Positions 61,483-64,000 of a DNA stretch of 64,000 nt are shown here, piece by piece. How positions within the stretch are numbered: the first letter of the stretch is position 1; every line of letters starts with the position of its first letter. The translations under genes were made by a program, and so were the position numbers. Source of the DNA: Megasphaera hominis (GTDB taxonomy: Bacteria; Bacillota; Negativicutes; Veillonellales; Megasphaeraceae); contig NZ_JACOGK010000010.1 in NCBI RefSeq assembly GCF_014269395.1, forward strand, positions 1-64,000. Direction: 5' to 3'. Under the pieces are notes generated by a model. That model searched no databases and was not told the origin of the DNA. It was given only the letters and a program-made list of their open reading frames with translations.

Positions 61483-62142
61483 TTATTTCTTGTTTTCCCG
61501 GGCAACGGCAGCGTAATTCTTGATGACGACAATCGGCGTCTTCTGGGAGGCATTGCCAAAGGGGTTGTCAATGAGGATGCGGGCGATTTCCGACGGATTG
61601 AGGCCGCGGGAATGGCCGAGAACGGCAGACCGTTTGAGGTCGTTGACGTCAGCTACGCAGGCGCCATAGCAGCCCATGCGCTTCTTGATGGCTTCGGCTA
61701 CGCCATCGGGATCTTCCGGGCCGTAGACGATGCACTTATCGAAAGGCGGCATCGTGCCTGTGACGTCATCCGTGAGGGAGGCCTGGCGGCAGAGCTTATA
61801 CCAGACGCCGTTTTTACCGATCAATTTGGCCAGGAAACCGATGATAAAGCAAAAGAGCATCTTCCATTCGCCTTCCAGTTCCATGGCAGCCTGCATGCCA
61901 TAGAGACTGGCCATACTGCCTTCACCGGGAACGAAGCGGCGCATGAGGCGGCACTGCCATGACGGTGTCAATTCTTCCGGGCGCGTGTAGCGGCGCTGCG
62001 TAATGGCAACGACACTTTCTGCAGAGCAGACGATATCGTCCGGGCCGACAATGTCCTTTGCATATTCTTCAATGACATCGACGATGTCATCTTTATCCGT
62101 GAGTATTCTCGTTTTTACAGGTACTAATTCTAATTCTGCCAT
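61483..62142 (-). CDS. CofE-like (F420-0:gamma-glutamyl ligase family) protein (219 aa)
   Basis: Ends with the family pattern VLGHSRGLNPSEIARILIDN and NPFGNASQKTPIVVI, and starts with LVPVKTRIL and DDIVCSAESVVAITQ, as in CofE. The middle has an unusual hydrophobic stretch (MLFCFIIGFLAKLIG). Coenzyme F420 is not expected in this kind of organism and no other F420 gene is seen here, so the acceptor is probably different. It lies 10 nt before rdgB. Confidence 0.7.
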   Translation of the reverse strand: MAELELVPVKTRILTDKDDIVDVIEEYAKDIVGPDDIVCSAESVVAITQRRYTRPEELTPSWQCRLMRRFVPGEGSMASLYGMQAAMELEGEWKMLFCFIIGFLAKLIGKNGVWYKLCRQASLTDDVTGTMPPFDKCIVYGPEDPDGVAEAIKKRMGCYGACVADVNDLKRSAVLGHSRGLNPSEIARILIDNPFGNASQKTPIVVIKNYAAVARENKK

Positions 62143-62159
62143 ATCTGCTATCCTTCCTC

Positions 62160-62702
62160 CTATGCCTGTTCCAATGCGCGTTTGACTTCTGCCGCTTTAA
62201 GGGTAATGCGTGCTTTGTGCAAATACCATTCACTACGGGAAACGGCCTGATAAATCAAATCGATGGCCATATCGGGGAATGTCTTCAGGTCTTCGCGAAT
62301 GTTGCCACTTTTGCTGACCAGTTCGATGGTCACGCGGATGCGGCCTGTTTCACCGGGATTGATGATAACCGATTCCCAGTAGCCGTCATCCCGTTCTGCT
62401 GCTTTGTTGGCCAGCTGCGAGCGGACGACGACCTTGTCGTACTGTTCCTGCGGCAGCAAGGTGCGGGGGAAGAAATCCATAATGGTGCCCAGCTGTTTGC
62501 CGGCATTCTTGAACGGTACTTCTGTTTCGAAAACGGCCTTATCCTGGCTCATCATTTTCAGTGTAAAGGGATCACGGCGACGGGCTTCAATGACGAAGCG
62601 GGCATCACCCTGGTGCCAGGCGAACAGCCGGAACAGGAGGTACAATACGGCAACGATGCCGATGACGGCAATAACTACATTCAGCAAGAGGTATAAAATC
62701 AC
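62160..62702 (-). CDS. hypothetical membrane-anchored protein (180 aa)
   Basis: One N-terminal membrane helix (MILYLLLNVVIAVIGIVAVLYLLF) is followed by a basic segment and a beta-rich domain (FTLKMMSQDKAVFETEVPFKN, IMDFFPRTLLPQEQYD, GRIRVTIELVSKSGN) and a helical end. It was not recognised. Start is GTG 62702 after AAAGGAG with 9-nt spacing. It shares an operon with the thioesterase upstream and the CofE-like gene downstream. Confidence 0.6.
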   Translation of the reverse strand: MILYLLLNVVIAVIGIVAVLYLLFRLFAWHQGDARFVIEARRRDPFTLKMMSQDKAVFETEVPFKNAGKQLGTIMDFFPRTLLPQEQYDKVVVRSQLANKAAERDDGYWESVIINPGETGRIRVTIELVSKSGNIREDLKTFPDMAIDLIYQAVSRSEWYLHKARITLKAAEVKRALEQA

Positions 62703-62757
62703 GACTCAGGACTCCTTTATCATATAAAATAGGCAATTTGACAGAAACAGTGCCTGC

Positions 62758-63180
62758 TTATTGCGCTGCTTGGTCTTTTTCGTACAGCGCCAGCAGTTTG
62801 GCATACGGTTCCGGTCCCAGGCGGGCAACCTTTCCCGTAGCTTTGTGGGTAAAGACGTTTTGCGTTTCTCCTGTAGCCAGGAGATGGCCGTCAGACTGGC
62901 GCACAATGCGGTAGCCATAGACCATTTGGGCCCGCGAGAGCTTCGTCAGGCGTGCCTGGATTTCTATGACGTCGTCAAAGTAAATATTATCGATGTATTC
63001 GCAGCTCACGTGCTTGATGGGAAACAGGATTCCTTCATCCATAAGCTCAAATAAATCGACGCCGGCTTCGCGCAGGTACGCACAGCGGGCACATTCAAAC
63101 CAACGGATATGATTGGCATGATGGGCATTTCCCATCATATCCGTTTCACTAAAACGGACACGTTCCGTAACGGTAACCAT
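62758..63180 (-). CDS. YbgC/4-hydroxybenzoyl-CoA-type acyl-CoA thioesterase (140 aa)
   Basis: Hotdog-fold thioesterase. RFSETDMMGNAHHANHIRWFECAR contains the family Asp of the SETD/D-x-x-G-x-x-H-H-x-N active-site stretch, and EYIDNIYFDDVIEIQARL and GETQNVFTHKATGK follow. The substrate is a small acyl-CoA, not defined. AGGAG before ATG 63180 and a consensus promoter. It heads the thioesterase-62702-cofE-rdgB-phosphoesterase operon. Confidence 0.88.
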   Translation of the reverse strand: MVTVTERVRFSETDMMGNAHHANHIRWFECARCAYLREAGVDLFELMDEGILFPIKHVSCEYIDNIYFDDVIEIQARLTKLSRAQMVYGYRIVRQSDGHLLATGETQNVFTHKATGKVARLGPEPYAKLLALYEKDQAAQ

Positions 63181-63219
63181 ATATGCATCTGCTCCTATCT
63201 GTACTTGACATACCCCGTT

Positions 63220-63248
63220 ATTTTACGCTGTCACGGCCAGTTTGTCAA
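63220..63248 (-). promoter_or_regulatory. promoter of the thioesterase-rdgB operon
   Basis: The minus strand reads TTGACA (63243-63248), a 17-nt spacer and TAAAAT (63220-63225). Confidence 0.75.
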
Positions 63249-63270
63249 AACGTTTATTCCGGATGGCACG

Positions 63271-63308
63271 AAAAAAGACCTCCCCGCAGCAAGGCGAAGA
63301 GGTCTCTT
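63271..63308 (-). terminator. terminator after the YkvA-like gene
   Basis: GACCTC / GAGGTC stem with an inner CGC/GCG pair, followed by T6 on the minus strand, just past the stop at 63311. Confidence 0.8.
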
Positions 63309-63310
63309 TC

Positions 63311-63655
63311 TTACCAATCACATTTGGCAAAAGGAATGACGTGGCGGACCTTTTCGAGATGCTCGGGCTTGATATAAGCACCGGCAAATTTCAAGGCTGC
63401 CGCAATGACAGCTGCGTCGTCGAGCCAGCCGACGGCAGGGAAAATATCCGGTACGATATCAAAGGGCAAAATGACATAGCCCAAGGCACCCATGAGGACC
63501 AGTTTGACCGCTTTGGGCGTATCTGTGTCGCGCAGGCAATAGTAAATAGCCAAGAGGCGCGGGACAAAGTGGATCTTGCCCTTCGTACGGCGCAAGAATT
63601 CCACAAAGCGGAAGGGAGTGTAAAAACGAGCGAAAAATGTAATCATCTTCCACAT
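63311..63655 (-). CDS. YkvA/DUF1232-family small membrane protein (114 aa)
   Basis: ATG 63655 (MWKMITFFARF) is chosen because GAAGGTG lies 7-8 nt upstream; an upstream TTG start is less likely. It has the DUF1232 core GALGYVILPFDIVPDIFPAVGWLDDAAVI, described as Y-x-x-x-P-x-D-x-x-P-D and D-D. One or two membrane segments. Function unknown. It follows the Ala/Glu-rich gene by 15 nt, so the two are co-transcribed. Confidence 0.85.
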   Translation of the reverse strand: MWKMITFFARFYTPFRFVEFLRRTKGKIHFVPRLLAIYYCLRDTDTPKAVKLVLMGALGYVILPFDIVPDIFPAVGWLDDAAVIAAALKFAGAYIKPEHLEKVRHVIPFAKCDW

Positions 63656-63670
63656 AGTAAACACCTTCAA

Positions 63671-64000
63671 TTATTTGTAGTCCAAGGAATTCTTCGCATC
63701 TTCTACAGCAGCCTTAGCCGATTCGGCAATGGACGGTTCGCCTGCCGTTTCCGGTTCTTCTGTTGCAGGAGCTTCTGTTTCCGGTGTTGCCGTTACGTCA
63801 GCCGTGACGTCAGCGGTTGCTTCTTTGGCTGCCTTTTCAATAGCTTCATCGGCTTCTTCCGTTTCTTTGGCTACGGCGTCAGCAGCTGCCTGGGCTTCTT
63901 GTTCGGCTTCCAGATCATCGACCGTATTGCGGCGGCGTACTGTGTTGACGACAACCTTGCTCTTTTCTTTAACCGTATCGAACGTATCCTTTGCCGTATC
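63671..64000 (-). CDS. Ala/Glu-rich YtxH-like protein, C-terminal part (partial)
   Basis: This frame is open to the window edge and stops with TAA at 63671-63673. The visible 109 residues are DTAKDTFDTVKEKSKVVV, then a long low-complexity run of Ala, Glu, Thr and Pro (ADVTADVTATPETEAPAT), ending AKAAVEDAKNSLDYK. The first part resembles the amphipathic repeats of YtxH or general-stress proteins. The N-terminus is missing, so membrane anchoring cannot be judged. Confidence 0.65.
   Translation of the reverse strand, partial: DTAKDTFDTVKEKSKVVVNTVRRRNTVDDLEAEQEAQAAADAVAKETEEADEAIEKAAKEATADVTADVTATPETEAPATEEPETAGEPSIAESAKAAVEDAKNSLDYK

Overview
The window looks like a chromosomal segment of a diderm Firmicute of the class Negativicutes, most like Megasphaera or a close relative. 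This is inferred from gene content, not from a database search. Outer-membrane autotransporters and a YadA-type trimeric adhesin that ends in an S-layer-homology (SLH) domain sit beside Firmicutes-type operons: PASTA kinase with PP2C phosphatase, PyrDB/PyrK, an FMN-riboswitch rib operon and a MarR-controlled heterodimeric ABC exporter. A YadA barrel followed by an SLH domain is a combination expected only where an outer membrane is tethered to peptidoglycan through SLH domains.

Layout. 1-830: the 3' end of an IS3-family element and a small AT-rich secreted or membrane-anchored orphan. 831-12731: three tandem classical autotransporters with diverged repeat passengers and nearly identical beta-barrel ends, each behind the same type of promoter and a conserved, apparently structured leader of about 230-250 nt. 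13166-19279: a 2037-residue trimeric autotransporter adhesin, preceded by a 630-nt leader that contains a fourth, divergent copy of the leader motif. 20041-23737: small envelope and hypothetical genes (Surface-adhesin E-like, LapA-like, DUF389). 23792-27852: marR plus a two-gene ABC exporter, with a perfect inverted repeat across its promoter. 28001-30471: a MetE/YxjG-type methyltransferase and an M20 carbamoylase. 30541-33085: the FMN-riboswitch-controlled ribD-ribE-ribH operon, without ribBA. 33098-41967: a translation and signalling operon (def-fmt-DUF116-rsmB-rlmN-stp-pknB-rsgA-rpe). 41993-49603: iscS-mnmA-lepA-hemW-priA. 49794-50866: tRNA-Arg(CCG) and a degenerate AroD-like protein. 50932-53080: htpX, a secreted protein and a site-2-type protease. 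53248-57940: pyrK-pyrD-gntK-gnd. 58105-59802: a sodium:alanine symporter with a long leader. 59988-60335: a tRNA Pro-Gly-Arg cluster. 60389-64000: housecleaning genes (rdgB, phosphoesterase, CofE-like, thioesterase, YkvA and an Ala/Glu-rich protein cut by the window edge).

How it fits together. The first 20 kb is an accessory surface locus. Three beta-helix autotransporters can exchange sequence through their shared barrel ends, and they share a leader that may coordinate their expression with the trimeric adhesin. The rest is mostly housekeeping operons on the minus strand. Least explained are the shared surface-protein leader, the 630-nt yadA leader, the symporter leader with mutually exclusive pairings, and the AroD-like protein that lacks its catalytic lysine. 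All domain calls rest on motif reading. Promoters and terminators were read by eye.
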